Shown here in pieces: positions 11,577-23,427 of a stretch of 64,000 nucleotides of DNA. The notes under the pieces are model-generated. The model did no database searches. It was not told the DNA's origin and worked only from the letters and a program-made list of their open reading frames with translations. Within the stretch, counting starts at the first letter, position 1. The number at the start of each line of letters is the position of its first letter. The translations under genes were made by a program, and so were the position numbers. Source of the stretch: Glandiceps talaboti (taxonomy: Eukaryota > Hemichordata > Enteropneusta > Spengelidae). The DNA lies in the NCBI RefSeq assembly GCF_964340395.1, contig NC_135561.1, positions 17,357,240 to 17,421,239 of the forward strand, written 5' to 3'.

Positions 11577-14500
11577 ATGAAATTCTACACTAAGCTCTGT
11601 CAACTTTTTCTAATCTTTATGACCTGTCTTTCAATTCTCACCAGTAACACCCGCGGTTGCAGAGACACACTGAAACGGTTTAATGTTCTTGAAAATCTGA
11701 AAAATTCTTATGACAGTGACTGTATCTTTTTACAGGAAACCCACTGCCTTGAACGTGATGAACCATCTTGGAGAATGCTTTGGCGTGGACACATTGAGTT
11801 CTCACACTTGACTTCTCAGTCTGGAGGTGTTGCAATGCTCTTTCATCCAAAAACTAGAGTGGAAATTGAACATAAAACTGACCCTATCCCTGGACGTCTC
11901 CTCTACGTCTATGCAAAAATAAATAATATTCACTACCATCTTATTAATGTTTATGCACCTAATGACGGTCAGGAGCGCCTTATCTTTTTTAAACACTTGA
12001 AAGACCTTCTCCAATCTTTACAAACCTCCCAAGATCCCATCGTTCTAGGAGGGGATTTTAATTGTACCTTGCAACCAAACATTGATCGACATAGTCGGCG
12101 TGAACCTCATATTCAGTCATCAAACTATCTGTCTAGATTGGTTAAACGTTTCAGTCTGACAGACTGTTGGGGACAACATCATGAAAAAGATATAAACTAC
12201 ACTTGGCATGGTCATAACGGACATGCACGGTTAGATAGAATCTACATCAATAAACACATGACAAACAGAATACATTCCGCGGTGATAATTCCTGTGACTT
12301 ATTCGGATCACAACATTGTGAAAGTCTGTATCAGTCAGAACAATATTACGCACAAAAGTGCCAACTGGGCACTGAATACATCCCTTCTACAGGATGAAGT
12401 CTATAAAGACATCATACGAAATTTCTGGCAAAAATGGACTGTCAAAAAGGCCGATTTCCCTCATCTACAAAACTGGTGGGACTCCGGAAAACTGCAAATA
12501 AAATTATTAACACAACAATACAGTATAGACAAACATAGGAAACAACGTCAAACGAAACAACACTTAATACGTGACCTTACAAACCTTGAAAAAAATCTGT
12601 CTTCAGGTAACATAAATACAGCTGATTTCGAACAAAAAAGAACACAATTACACGAACTTCTGAAGGTTGAAAGCAGGGGCGCATGGGTTCGCTCTCGTTT
12701 TCAACATGTGAACGAAAATGACAAATCAACACGCTTCTTCTTCGATCTCGAGAGACGTAGAAGTTCAAGAAAAATGATAACACATCTCAAAATGCCAGAC
12801 GGAACGATATCTGAAGACCCCTCACATATAAAAACAATGGCAAGAGAGTTCTATGAAAATCTCTACTCACCCAATGAAATTGACAATGAAAAAATTGAAA
12901 CTATACTGACGGGTCTGCCTCAACTTAGTGAGGACAGTAAAGTCGACCTTGATCAGCCAATCACGTTTCAAGAATTGTCGAAATCAGTACGGGCAGTACA
13001 TAATAATAAAGTGCCCGGCATTGACGGCATTCCATCCGAGTTCTATAAAACGTTTTGGGACATTCTCGGTCAAGACTACTATGAAGTTTTCACTGACTCA
13101 CTGAACACCGGAAGACTACCCCTTTCTTGTCGCAGAGCACTGATAGTACTTCTTCCCAAAGCTGGAGACAACGGTCTCCTGAAAAACTGGAGACCTGTCT
13201 CACTTTTATGTGCCGACTATAAAATTCTGACAAGAACTCTTTCTTTTCGACTAAAACTTGCTCTTAAAGATGTCATTCACTCTGATCAGACTTATTGTAT
13301 TCCTAACAGATCTATTTTTGATAACATACACCTTGTTCGAGATACTCTAACTTATGCTAATGAGGAACACATACAACTTGCTATAGTTTCACTTGATCAA
13401 GAGAAAGCTTTTGATCGTGTTCATCACACATACTTACAACGCACACTACAGGCCTTTGGATTTGGTGAAAACTTTGTTAGATATATCAACACTATTTATA
13501 GCGACGCTGAAAGTATTCTTAAAGTAAATCATGAACTTTTGAAACCTTTCAAATTTAGACGTGGTATTAGACAGGGCTGCCCGTTATCAGGACAGATTTA
13601 TACTTTGTGTATTGAACCACTTTTGCACAATCTGCGCAGTAGTGGCACACTTAAGGGATTCAATGTACCGTGTTCTAACACAAAGAAAAACTTCGTATCT
13701 GGTTATGCTGACGACATCAGTGTTTTCGTGACCTCTGATGATGACTTCGCCGGTCTTACTAAATGGCTAGACATATATCAAAATGCGTCAAACGCAAAGA
13801 TGAACTTCCAAAAATCTAAGGGGTTATGGGCTGGGAAATGGCGGAATAGAGAAGACCGACCACTTGGTCTAGATTGGAACAGTGATGGACTTAAACTGCT
13901 TGGGATTTATTTAGGTAATGAACCTGATTATTTGGACAAAAACTGGACAAATATAACTGAAAAAATTGAAAGTACTTTAAAAAGATGGCAACCCTATGCA
14001 AGTACCCTCTCGTATAGAGGTAGAACTATTATAATCAACCAACTTGCAGTGTCAAAACTTTGGCATAAAATCCACTGTCTTCAACCACCCCAAAATGTGA
14101 TAGACTGTTTACAAACACTCTTTGTCAATTTCTTCTGGCAAGGACGACACTGGCTTCCACATCAACAACTGTACCTGCCTGTTCGATCTGGCGGACAAGG
14201 ACTTGTTCATATTCAAAGTAAAATTGAAACTTTTCGCATGACGCATATACGTAAAATACTTTACTATGAATCTGAACACCCTATGCGAAACTATACAGAA
14301 TACTTTCTCGGGAAAGTCGCAAATCTCCATTATGGAACTCGAGTGTTTTTACTTGACTTTTCACCTATAAATCTCAATAACCTGCCTCCCTTCCATCAAC
14401 ATATTTTAAAAGTATGGAAGTCTCTCTCACCAGAACGAAATAAAGTCAATCTGACCATATCAGATATTCTTTCAGAACCTCTTTTTCTTAACCCGTGCAT

Positions 14501-15491
14501 TCTCCATGCAATACAAGAAAGACCGCTTTTCTTACAACACTTTGTTGACGGTAAAATTGTCTCGATATGCGACCTTATCAAACTCGATGAAAAACGTATG
14601 AAAACATGCCTTGAGATTCAACATCATGTTCCTGTCTACTCCCTTCGATTGCTTCAAAAAACGATTACTTTGATATGGAAGTCAATACCAGTAACATGGA
14701 CTCAACAAATTGACCTTTTTCTTAGTCAAGATAGTGACAATGACACCCAAGTAGGAAATCCTTCCTTTCCTCATTTTACTATTTCAGACAAAGGAGGCTC
14801 AGACTCCGAACAGGTGTATTTCAGTAAACTTTGTCAAAAAGACATCTACCATCTGCTGTGCTTCAAGATGTTCGAAAGTAGATACGCTGACAGGCCAACG
14901 ACACCATGGCATGATATTTTGTCACTGTCTTCTTCCACAAGACCAAGATTTGAAAGTGTATATTGTGACCCGCTAAGTAGACGAGATGGTGATCTCCAAT
15001 GGCGATCTCTACATGGTTGCTTAGCAACAAACCATTATCTCCATTGTAGCAAACTACGTGACAGTGCGGCTTGTCAACACTGTGATCAAACAGAAAACCT
15101 TGAACATCTGTTTTTAGAGTGTCCTGCAATACTGCCTCTTCAGAGGAAAGTTAATGAATTGATTATGCAAATTCTAAACAGAAATTCAGTTCCATTGGAC
15201 TGGTACATTCTAGGAGTGCCATTAGGACCTAAATTGGAGCGCCAACGATTTCAACTATGCAACTACCTGATGACAACAGCAAAAATAGCCATTGTACGCT
15301 GTCGCATGGAAGAAGGACTGAGCCCGCTTCGACTCTTCGTTGGACGCGTTGGACGCAGAATTACAATTGATTTTAACTACTATAAAATGAATGGACATTT
15401 AGATATGTTTAACAAAATTTGGACCATCGAGAACGCTGTTTGTGAGTTAAACGGACACGATAACTTACAATACAATGTGAAACGTTTGTAA
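11577..15491 (+). CDS. LINE ORF2 protein: AP-like endonuclease and reverse transcriptase
   Basis: A 1304-residue protein that would nick target DNA and prime reverse transcription there. Endonuclease (about residues 20-250): Asn24 in SNTRG, FLQETH with Glu54, YAPN, GGDFN at 158-162, LDRIYI at 219-224, SDHN at 243-246. Reverse transcriptase: GIDGIPSEF, WRPVSLL, DQEKAFDRVHH, RQGCPLSG and the catalytic YADD at 710-713. A C-terminal CCHC motif (C-x2-C-x7-H-x4-C) lies at about 1166-1182. All key residues are present and the frame is uninterrupted. Separation from ORF1 by 22 bases implies reinitiation or internal entry. Codon use is AT-leaning, as in the flanking DNA. Confidence 0.9.
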   Translation: MKFYTKLCQLFLIFMTCLSILTSNTRGCRDTLKRFNVLENLKNSYDSDCIFLQETHCLERDEPSWRMLWRGHIEFSHLTSQSGGVAMLFHPKTRVEIEHKTDPIPGRLLYVYAKINNIHYHLINVYAPNDGQERLIFFKHLKDLLQSLQTSQDPIVLGGDFNCTLQPNIDRHSRREPHIQSSNYLSRLVKRFSLTDCWGQHHEKDINYTWHGHNGHARLDRIYINKHMTNRIHSAVIIPVTYSDHNIVKVCISQNNITHKSANWALNTSLLQDEVYKDIIRNFWQKWTVKKADFPHLQNWWDSGKLQIKLLTQQYSIDKHRKQRQTKQHLIRDLTNLEKNLSSGNINTADFEQKRTQLHELLKVESRGAWVRSRFQHVNENDKSTRFFFDLERRRSSRKMITHLKMPDGTISEDPSHIKTMAREFYENLYSPNEIDNEKIETILTGLPQLSEDSKVDLDQPITFQELSKSVRAVHNNKVPGIDGIPSEFYKTFWDILGQDYYEVFTDSLNTGRLPLSCRRALIVLLPKAGDNGLLKNWRPVSLLCADYKILTRTLSFRLKLALKDVIHSDQTYCIPNRSIFDNIHLVRDTLTYANEEHIQLAIVSLDQEKAFDRVHHTYLQRTLQAFGFGENFVRYINTIYSDAESILKVNHELLKPFKFRRGIRQGCPLSGQIYTLCIEPLLHNLRSSGTLKGFNVPCSNTKKNFVSGYADDISVFVTSDDDFAGLTKWLDIYQNASNAKMNFQKSKGLWAGKWRNREDRPLGLDWNSDGLKLLGIYLGNEPDYLDKNWTNITEKIESTLKRWQPYASTLSYRGRTIIINQLAVSKLWHKIHCLQPPQNVIDCLQTLFVNFFWQGRHWLPHQQLYLPVRSGGQGLVHIQSKIETFRMTHIRKILYYESEHPMRNYTEYFLGKVANLHYGTRVFLLDFSPINLNNLPPFHQHILKVWKSLSPERNKVNLTISDILSEPLFLNPCILHAIQERPLFLQHFVDGKIVSICDLIKLDEKRMKTCLEIQHHVPVYSLRLLQKTITLIWKSIPVTWTQQIDLFLSQDSDNDTQVGNPSFPHFTISDKGGSDSEQVYFSKLCQKDIYHLLCFKMFESRYADRPTTPWHDILSLSSSTRPRFESVYCDPLSRRDGDLQWRSLHGCLATNHYLHCSKLRDSAACQHCDQTENLEHLFLECPAILPLQRKVNELIMQILNRNSVPLDWYILGVPLGPKLERQRFQLCNYLMTTAKIAIVRCRMEEGLSPLRLFVGRVGRRITIDFNYYKMNGHLDMFNKIWTIENAVCELNGHDNLQYNVKRL

Positions 15492-15628
15492 GTTAAGCAT
15501 CTGAAGTTGAACTTTTATGTGACACTTTTGTCTTTTGTTTGATCATTAAGCTTATGTGAAATGTAATTTCGTCTAAAGGAAACTGTAAATAATATGTAAT
15601 TTTAATAAAGCCTCTTTTCAAAACTCAA

Positions 15629-15654
<26 letters not shown>
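15629..15654. repeat. (CT)n tract, right side of the Tx1-like LINE
   Basis: Thirteen CT units beginning directly after the LINE 3' end CAAAACTCAA. Together with 9655-9767 it brackets the element. Confidence 0.9.
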
Positions 15655-15659
<5 letters not shown>

Positions 15660-17235
15660 TATCTGGTTACATTTTCTCCTCAATCCGAAACAAAGAGCTA
15701 TATTGAGTTTGAGGTTAGTGTCTGTAGCTCTATGTAAATGTATAGCAGTGGAAGTCAGATTTATTCAGATACAGCAAATGCAATACATTCCAAATACCTT
15801 ATGGGCAAGGATCATGTCACATATGCTCACTGGAGAAATAACTATGGACAAAGAACATGTGCATTTTACTCATTTAATTCCCAATTTATAGCATAGCAAT
15901 TACAAACGACATCCAAAATAAAATGGTTCCTCTCAACTTTGAAATCCCATACTTTCAATTTTTAGCGATATCCATACCACAATATACACATCAGTAAATG
16001 AAGTAAAGTAAAGAGTAAATGAATCCCTATAACATCCCATGAATCAACCCATAAATTTGATGTCCTCTTTACAACATGTTAGCTCCCTATCAAATATTGA
16101 ATTCTTCAGTAGCTTGATATATCTATGCATATTTATGGCCAGCTACATGGTTCCTTGTAGAAGTATCGGTACCGTTGTGTTTTGAGTAAACCCAAATAAT
16201 ATCAATAACGCATGCAGATCATCCAAGTCGTCGATTTCTTGGGGAAGACATTTTCTCGGTATGTTTACTGCAGTTAACAGCTGTGTGAAGTAGAAAAAAG
16301 CGATGAATAATTAGAAACTGTCTTGTCAAGTATAACCACTCCTGTAGCATCTTGATGTAGGCAAAGGTGTACACTTCTGAAGAGCAAATATACAGCTAAA
16401 ATGATGTTGGTTTGGTGTTTCACTCACGAGGCATTAATGTTTTGACACATAAATATACATGTTTCTACTCTAGACTGAAAATAACGGAGATACAGCAAAT
16501 GTAACACATCAAGAGCCTTGTCCAATCACATTCAAAAGCATTGCTATTCTTTCATAGTGAAGTAAAAACATGCTACTAATGAAAACATTACACATGGACT
16601 TGATGATTTTAATGGCTTCAATTGTTTATTTTCTAACTGATAATCAACATACGAACTTAACTACTTCTGCATCCTCACTGTGAGCAGCACCTATGTAATT
16701 GTTTCTTTTGCGTTAGAAGTTGTCTTAGGGTGTGTATTATATTAAATGTCATATTACAGGAGTGAAACACCAAACCAACATCATTATAGCTGTAATTTTC
16801 CAAATATTACATATTTTGTTTCTTTTATATAAAGTATGAAATTTAACAGTTAGGTACGTCCACCTCACAATAATACACTTCACTGAATACTATAAAAAGT
16901 GCATTCCTATTAGTCAAACAAAACATTGATTTCGTTCAGACCAGTCATGAATTGAACAGGGCTAATAACTTTTTATATGAAGTAACGAATATCGAGAGAT
17001 TAAAATGAATATTTAATGTATTTGGAGAATTGACGATCCCCATTTCATATTTATTGAAAGTAATGGGAGGAGGGGGGAGGGAGCATTCAAAGGAGATGGA
17101 GCATTCAGTAGAACACATGGAGTGTTTTAATTGAACAAGACAATGCAATGTGTGAATGAATGAATAGACAATACAATATTGACGAAATCATGTGATACAT
17201 TTAGCAATTTTCAATAAAAATATAATAACATGTAC
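15655..17235. other. Region downstream of the last visible gene B exon
   Basis: AT-rich. It holds the foldback element at 16391-16794, listed separately. I looked on the minus strand for the next gene B exon, which must start in phase 2, and found none I would defend. Confidence 0.4.
16391..16794. mobile_element. Foldback/MITE-like element with 35-base inverted ends
   Basis: TACAGCTAAAATGATGTTGG begins the left arm (16391-16425) and the right arm (16760-16794) is its reverse complement with about one mismatch over 35 bases. The 330-base interior is non-coding. No clear target duplication was found. Confidence 0.6.
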
Positions 17236-17519
17236 CTCAGCCCAGGAATTCTCCAACTCTCTCCGAACTCAATGACGTCTTTAGTGAATCTTCCATCCCT
17301 CATCATGAAGTCGTTCCTACTATTTCCATCAGCATCGCCCAACAGACCACAAACGGCTCCATTATAGCGATGGTCATCCATTTCAGCGAAGAATCTATGT
17401 TTGTGACCATTCCACTGTACGGTCAGGTCGATATCATAAGGTCGAACAGTAATCATTTCGCCATCATAGGTTATGTTTACTGTCTTCGATGATGTGATTT
17501 CAGTGGATCTACCATTGAT
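17236..17519 (-). CDS. Gene B exon 7: second half of the VWD domain
   Basis: Minus-strand exon with acceptor ccag at 17520-17523 and donor gtac at 17235-17232, entering in phase 0 and leaving in phase 2. It encodes INGRSTEITSSK, then NITYDGEMITV, then the hallmark VWD segment GAVCGLLGDADGNSRNDFM and FGESWRIPG. The phase fits exon 6. No stop is reached, so at least one more exon must follow at lower coordinates. A C8 domain, often found after VWD, is not seen. In secreted adhesive and clotting proteins VWD domains mediate multimerisation or binding; the role here is not known. Confidence 0.8.
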
Positions 17520-17605
17520 CTGGAAAAGGTTCAAACATAGTTTTATTTGATTCGTAGACACTTGTGAAAATACCAGGTAGAAATATGGCTTTTTGAACCA
17601 TATAA

Positions 17606-17635
17606 TGATAATAATAATACTAATACTAATACTAA

Positions 17636-17703
<68 letters not shown>

Positions 17704-17716
17704 ATAATAATAATAA
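17606..17716. repeat. (TAC)n / (TAA)n microsatellite in gene B intron 6
   Basis: TAATAC then pure TAC then TAA units over about 110 bases. Confidence 0.9.
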
Positions 17717-18039
17717 TGTTGGTTTATATGTAGTGCTTTCTCACTCTGTTAAAGCGCTTTACAATTATTACCCCTTGACCTTTGACCTTTACCGATGACG
17801 TATTGTTGCTACAGAAAACAAAAAACTTTGTTTTCCGATTAGTAACTCATGTGTCACCCATTGTGCTTGAAACAAAGAAGACCCTTGCAGTCTATCCGAG
17901 ATCTGTTCCTTACTTGTCTGTGTCTAGAATGTCAAAACTGGCTCGGGAGAGTGTGCACCGGACTGAGGCATTGTGGGAAATAACGGTTATGTTTTAAAAG
18001 TTGTTAACTTCACTCGAAATTAAAACAATGCCCACTTAA

Positions 18040-18964
18040 GGGAACCTTCACTATTTACAGGGGAAGGTCTGAGAAATCGGGGGGAGGGGGTTCACATTTT
18101 ACAAACCTGTTCTTGGGGAGGGTCATATATATTTTACATTATAGTATTTGGGGGAGGGTCATATTTTACAATCCGTAGTGTTGTGACCAAACTGAAGATT
18201 CAATGATTGTCAATTTGAGTGTTTTGAAATGTAAAAGTGAGATGAGCATTTATTTTTACGAGTATTTAACATGTCAAAGTACAAAGTCATGTATTGTAAG
18301 AAAACTGTTTAGTAAAACGATACATTTTATTGAGTGTACCATCTCACCTTAACACTCACACTGTCCGTGAATGTTGTCGTTAAAATATCTCTATATAATT
18401 AACAGTTATAATAACCGGTACCATGTTTATCACTCTTTTATTGAAGAAATACATGTATAGCCTTTCAAATCTGTACAGCACATTGACATTCTCCCTCTTC
18501 GTTGCAAAATTAAACTCTTACATGAACTGACTCAAGTGATACCAGTGAGTCAGATTAAAGTGACATTGATAATGGCAATACTGAAGGTGAAGGTGATGAT
18601 GATGACAATGATATCAGGGAACTTTTACAAGTGACCAGATATGGCAGAGTGTGCACAACAATGGAAAGCACTTTTTAGATATTAAATAGACTGTGTATGA
18701 TTATAATAGAAAGGTAACTAGCCACTTTTTTTTTTACTGTTTGCCACTTTATATGTACAAAATTGCTTTCTAATACAGAGTTAAAATCATTGATTTGTAT
18801 GTACATGTATACATATAATGGGAAGATTGAGTAACGTTTTGTATATGGAATTGTCATGGGGGGGGGGTAATGTTTTACAAAATTGGACAAAGGGGAGTGT
18901 AACATTTTACAAATGGAGAATGGGGAGGGTCATGTTTTACTTAACAGACCACGTGAAGGCTACC
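18040..18964. mobile_element. Second Harbinger-like element, in gene B intron 6
   Basis: Left end GGGAACCTTCACTATTT at 18040 and right end, read in reverse, GGTAGCCTTCACGTGG, both flanked by TAA (18037-18039 and 18965-18967). As in the 8138-9407 element, the interior has poly-G runs followed by TCAT and ATTTTAC. The inverted ends are shorter and more diverged, so this is an older or related subfamily. No transposase frame. Confidence 0.55.
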
Positions 18965-19202
18965 TAATATCGAAGCCAGCTATTAGAATCAATAAGAAAC
19001 TATTGCACCATCCCAGTGAACATCCCGTTTCATTTAAGCCAGTAATGCAAACTTTTATAGCTATCATTTAGACTGGTTGCATGATGCAGCCATGACATTT
19101 AACCTCTGTAGATAATAATTCCAGTTACAGCCGTTGTCTATTATAAAACCCATTTACACGCACATGCTACAGCCAGACCTAAAAAAATAAACGTTTTCTC
19201 AC

Positions 19203-19441
19203 CAGGACAGTGTTATCTCTATTCAAAGTAATAATTTCTCCACCTATAGTTATAACTACAGTCACCGTTCTTGTCTTAATCTCAGGACCAGGGAGATCAC
19301 GTGGTTCAAATAATCCAATGATATCGAAGGAAGGGTAATCAACCTTGGAACACACTTTCACGAATGTATACCAACATACACCTTGAAAGTTGTAGTGGCG
19401 ACCATCAAACGATGTCAAATGAGGATCACCTGTTATGGAAC
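19203..19441 (-). CDS. Gene B exon 6: first half of the VWD domain
   Basis: Minus-strand exon, acceptor taaag at 19442-19446, donor gtgag at 19202-19198; enters in phase 1, leaves in phase 0. It opens with [14 protein letters not shown], the classic start of a VWD domain, then [16 protein letters not shown] and strands reading [16 protein letters not shown]. It joins in frame to exon 7, which carries the CGLLG motif, so together the two exons cover most of a VWD domain of usual size. It follows directly after the third cysteine module (exon 5), with the split glycine codon shared across the junction. Confidence 0.85.
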
Positions 19442-20508
19442 CTTTATAGAGAACAGACATATAGAGTTGCTATATTAGATCGCATTTTGCACCATGTATT
19501 ACAATAACAGTTTACCTTCTAAAAAACCATACTTAGGGAACCACTTGTTACGTTTTGTTTGTTTTTCTTGTGAGAATTGATAGTATCTGACAACGGCTGG
19601 TAACACTATCACTGTGTTACATATTCGGATATTTTATGACTTTTTTGGTGCGCACACACACATATTGACGAGCAATGTGTTTTGACTGTTTTAACACTTT
19701 GTTTTTTTCTTTGTTTTTTCTTTCGAAATGTGGATAATTTCGTCACGCCAAACACCTGTTACGAATACTGGCGACATGATGAAATGGTATATCGTGCCAT
19801 TTTCACATTCTGTTTTATCAAATGAGTGACATGGAACGTAGGTTTCAATGAGCTATCGACTCCAACCTTTAATAAATTATGATAGAGAAATACACATTTA
19901 TCGTAAACGCCGAAGCACTCTAAACATTGGATGTTAAGGAGTACACAGTAAAGTTACAGTTGTAATGTGGGGGATGACAAATAAGTATTTAACTTGAATT
20001 TTTGAATTCATGAAATAACATGTTTGCCTACCTGTAAAGACAATGCAAAGCAGCATATACCAAGTTAATATGTGCAACTCATTAAATTGCAAAAACTAAA
20101 AACCAATTTGTAACAGCAATTTTATTGTACTTATAATAACACGTTTTACACATTTCAAAAGGTTTTCCAACTTATTGAGATAATATAAACAAGGTTTTGG
20201 TATACGTTCCTTCGCATAAAACATACTAAAGTTGTTTTATTAATTAGACATCCAAAATAAATTCTCATTTGCCATCTTTGTGATCCCTATAAGGTCATGC
20301 TTGTGGTCCCAGATAAGACAAATTGAATACTAGACAGCTAAGCTCAACACACATCGGGAGTTCAAAATTGAAAATAAACTAGCATTTTACTGAGAGAGAC
20401 ATGCACTGACTCTTTCGACTTTCTCTTATTTAGAAAAAAAAACTACTCAAGGAAATGTTGGAAAAGAGAACAGAGGTGTAACAGATTTTTAATTTTTTAT
20501 GACCTTAC

Positions 20509-20631
20509 CGTTGCTGTAGCAACACCTCCTGTCACCGAAACACAGGTCTTCTCTAATAAGATCATTACACTCTTGATCAAGACGTAGACATTTTCCATTC
20601 AGACCATGTGGTGGATGTGCTACGCAAGGAT
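20509..20631 (-). CDS. Gene B exon 5: cysteine module 3
   Basis: A 123-nt exon, phase 1 at both ends, acceptor aaaaag and donor gtaagg. It encodes DPCVAHPPHGLNGKCLRL, then QECNDL, then LCFGDRRCCYSNG: six cysteines ending in a CC pair, the same pattern as the modules of gene C. It is closest to their DPC-type module but lacks the GPxNIQCC signature. Symmetric phase-1 boundaries allow such modules to be duplicated or lost without breaking the frame. Confidence 0.8.
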
Positions 20632-21194
20632 CTTTTTTATGAATGAAAGCACAACGGTAATACACGTTATGTTTTTTCTTCAATAAACAATTTGATTAGA
20701 TTATCACCTTTCAACTAAGTGGACATTCACTATAACAGTTGTATGGATGTATTTACTTTCATTATTGTCGAGAAAGATATTAATATTAGGACGCCATGCT
20801 ACACGTGAGAACACTAAAACACTCGTACAAATACTCCGAGTACGCCACACGTTTGAAATCATATATCATAGAGGTTTTGTTATGTTTTGTAACACACCTA
20901 ATCCATTTTTGTTGTTGTGATTTGCCATTATGTGGTCACGTGATATGTAGAATCTATGCACTGTTCCACGCAAATGACGTTTACCGGTCAAGGATTTTCA
21001 TGATGATGCCTGCATGAGCTTCATTACTAAAAACTAATGAATTATGACGTCATATGACGAATACATATTTTTACTACAGACTAATATGGCGTCATCATCT
21101 GCTAGTGTATTCAGACGCTAGCATAAATACTTCATGGCCTTTGCAGTCTTCTGAAGACAAAGCTGTTGTACATGTGTGTAACATCAAACGTCAG

Positions 21195-21297
21195 TTTCCC
21201 TTGGGTTTGTGTGTCATCCCAACACAGACTTTTTCCCTCGAGGCTTCGCCCTCGGGGAAAGTCTGTGTTGGGGGTGACCTACCGTCCCAAAGGGCAA
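21195..21297. repeat. Hairpin repeat in gene B intron 4
   Basis: CCCAACACAGACTTTTTCCC and its near-complement fold around GAGGCTTCGCCCTC (21213-21278), with weaker outer pairing to about 21297. It resembles a small foldback element; no host function is suggested. Confidence 0.55.
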
Positions 21298-21415
21298 CAC
21301 ATATGTTGCCCTCGCGACGATCAGTCAACATGTGCTTAATCCTACACTGCAGGACTACATATGTTATCATATACCGTGTGTAATATTTGACAAAACAATA
21401 TGGAACACCTCTTAC

Positions 21416-21538
21416 CTACACAACATTGACGACTTGTAGGCCCGGCACACATGCTTGGGTCAGCCGCTGATGGAAAATCGCATGGCTCAACACCTTCCCT
21501 AAAACACGTCCCTCTTTGATTGTCACACAATAAATCGT
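21416..21538 (-). CDS. Gene B exon 4: cysteine module 2
   Basis: A 123-nt exon, phase 1 at both ends, acceptor tttcag and donor gtaag. It encodes DDLLCDNQRGTCFREGVEPC, then MCAGPTSRQCCVG. The spacing, with two glycine-centred loops and the ending C-x-GP-x4-QCC, matches the DD-type modules of gene C exons 3, 5 and 7 and has the same exon length. Six cysteines would give three disulphides. Similar GPxxxQCC modules occur, as I recall, in assorted secreted hydrolases of invertebrates and fungi; no catalytic domain is visible here. Confidence 0.85.
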   Translation of the reverse strand, partial: TIYCVTIKEGRVLGKVLSHAIFHQRLTQACVPGLQVVNVV

Positions 21539-21578
21539 CTGAAAGTACAAAAAGCATATCCAAAGACTTGTTATTTAA

Positions 21579-21690
21579 GGAGCCTTCAGTAATAATGGAG
21601 GGGGGGGTGTCCATGTTTTAGAAACCTGTCCAAGGAGAGAATCATATTTTAGAAATCCGTCCGGGAGGGGGGGGTCACATTTTACGTTGA
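21579..21690. mobile_element. Partial Harbinger-like copy (left end only)
   Basis: TAA followed by GGAGCCTTCAGTAATAATGG and poly-G/TCAT-type interior, matching the left end of the 18040-18964 element. No right end was found downstream, so it is truncated. Confidence 0.4.
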
Positions 21691-22592
21691 CTCGTATTAT
21701 GGTCTTCCTGGATTGTACTTGTTACCATATAGTTAGAAGATAAAATTCTTGTAAAATGCACTCTGCACTATTTCAAACAAAGTCTACAATTCTGAGAGAA
21801 ACAACACACAGCACTTCAAACTAAGGCTCATATTTAGCTAAACTGCATGTAGTTACAATTTACTGTTTTCCACATGCCAAACAAGTCGTAATGACATCTT
21901 GTGTAGTTTGGCTGTTTTGGAATATGTCACGTAATGATTTTCAACCAAGTGTACAACTGCGAAACCAGTTTCACAATGGAAGAATCACATCCACACATCA
22001 ACAAATCTCTCAATTTTGTGCAGTGTTTCGGTATCTGAAACAACTAGAACAGCCTAAACTGACAAAAGAGAAGATTCAGAACCAGAAACAAGCCAGTAAC
22101 TGTAGTTGGTACTACAGTTGTGACACTGATCGGAACACTCTGTACAGAAATGGTGAATTGAAGAAGCCGAATGTCTCTGATCTTGACATGTACTTAGATG
22201 AACACGAGTCAGTAGTAGTGATAACCCTTAGGTTATCAGTATTTTGCTTTGCTGAATGAAAAAAAATGTTGGTGAATAACATCTAAATTTACATATATAC
22301 TCTTCATTACCTTTGCTTTCCTTCCATACCCTTTCTTTCAATTGGTACATACGTTAATGATGACAACATGCACGTGTCTTTTATACTAACAATTTACACT
22401 TCAAATATATAAACACTGGTAAACTGATTGTCGGCAAAAAGAAACATATAACCCATTTCAATTTCAATCTACGTCATGAAGTAAAATTAGACACATTTTA
22501 CCTGTCATTTCCAAAGAATGTACCAATTCCATATTACTGACTACCACTATGTGAAATTAGAAATGATTCATAATAGCATTGCATGTTCTTAC

Positions 22593-22739
22593 TTTGACCT
22601 TCAAAGCAACATTGTACTTCTGGAAAGCCAACGCACACATCGGTAAGATTATCGAACCATGCATTAGTCGTTGTTAAACCAGTTGTATTTACACATATTC
22701 CACCCATTCCTCCCTGTGCCTCTGGCAATTCACAACCAT
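22593..22739 (-). CDS. Gene B exon 3: cysteine module 1
   Basis: A 147-nt exon, phase 1 at both ends, acceptor ttgaag and donor gtaaga at 22592. It encodes DGCELPEAQGGMGGICVN, a Thr-rich linker with a possible N-glycosylation site (NTT), then DVCVGFPEVQCCFEGQ. It keeps the terminal QCC but is longer than the other modules and has fewer cysteines (five). It follows the propeptide micro-exon after a 5.6-kb intron that holds the minisatellite. A donor three codons earlier is possible, but only the one used here keeps phase 1. Confidence 0.8.
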
Positions 22740-23427
22740 CTTCAAAGAGTAAAAAGGAAAGGAGAAGATGAAGAATGTACACAAATGTTAAAGCTTGTGT
22801 TATAACTGCTTTGTGTAGTTGTAATGAAGTTTCAGTAGGACAGAATGGTATATCTCACTAGAAACGAGGATTATCTGTCTTGTACGACCTGCAGATAAGT
22901 GTAACATTAGGCGAAAAAAAAATTCCGATAACATGGTTTCAAAATAAGGGAGGTGGGTAGGGTCGTGATATAATTTTTTTATTTATCTTATTAATTGTTT
23001 AGTTGAGGAACAATGTAATACCACCGCTCACGCTGTTTCCTGGGATATAACAGGGTTCTAATTAAAGTGATATATATGTTTGTGACTGAAACGAATTGTA
23101 AAAGAAGCTATCGACTTTAGACAGTGGAGAACAATCATGAACAGGGAACTAATATCTCAACTGCCATCAATTTACAGACATAGTATACTAAGAGTTTTGA
23201 AAACTATAACGTTGAATAATTAGAGAATGCATGATCATGGACTCTGAGACCATACTTAGTAATGGAAAATATCTCACAGAGTGAAAGTTTTTGAAAGCAT
23301 TTGTAATTCACTTCCAAGAAATGATTTGTTTTTGTGAGTAGAAATTTTCATTACTAAATTAGATAATTAAGTCATTGCGTCATGAAGTTTCATAGAAGAC
23401 AGATTGAAATGGCACATTCCAATACGG

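Noticed and set aside
16945-17148. Minus-strand frame just below gene B exon 7 as a possible next exon
   Set aside because: No acceptor in the required phase 2, and no VWD or C8-like residues.
21891-22259. 122-codon plus-strand frame in gene B intron 3
   Set aside because: No domain, wrong strand for the gene, no supporting signals; likely chance.
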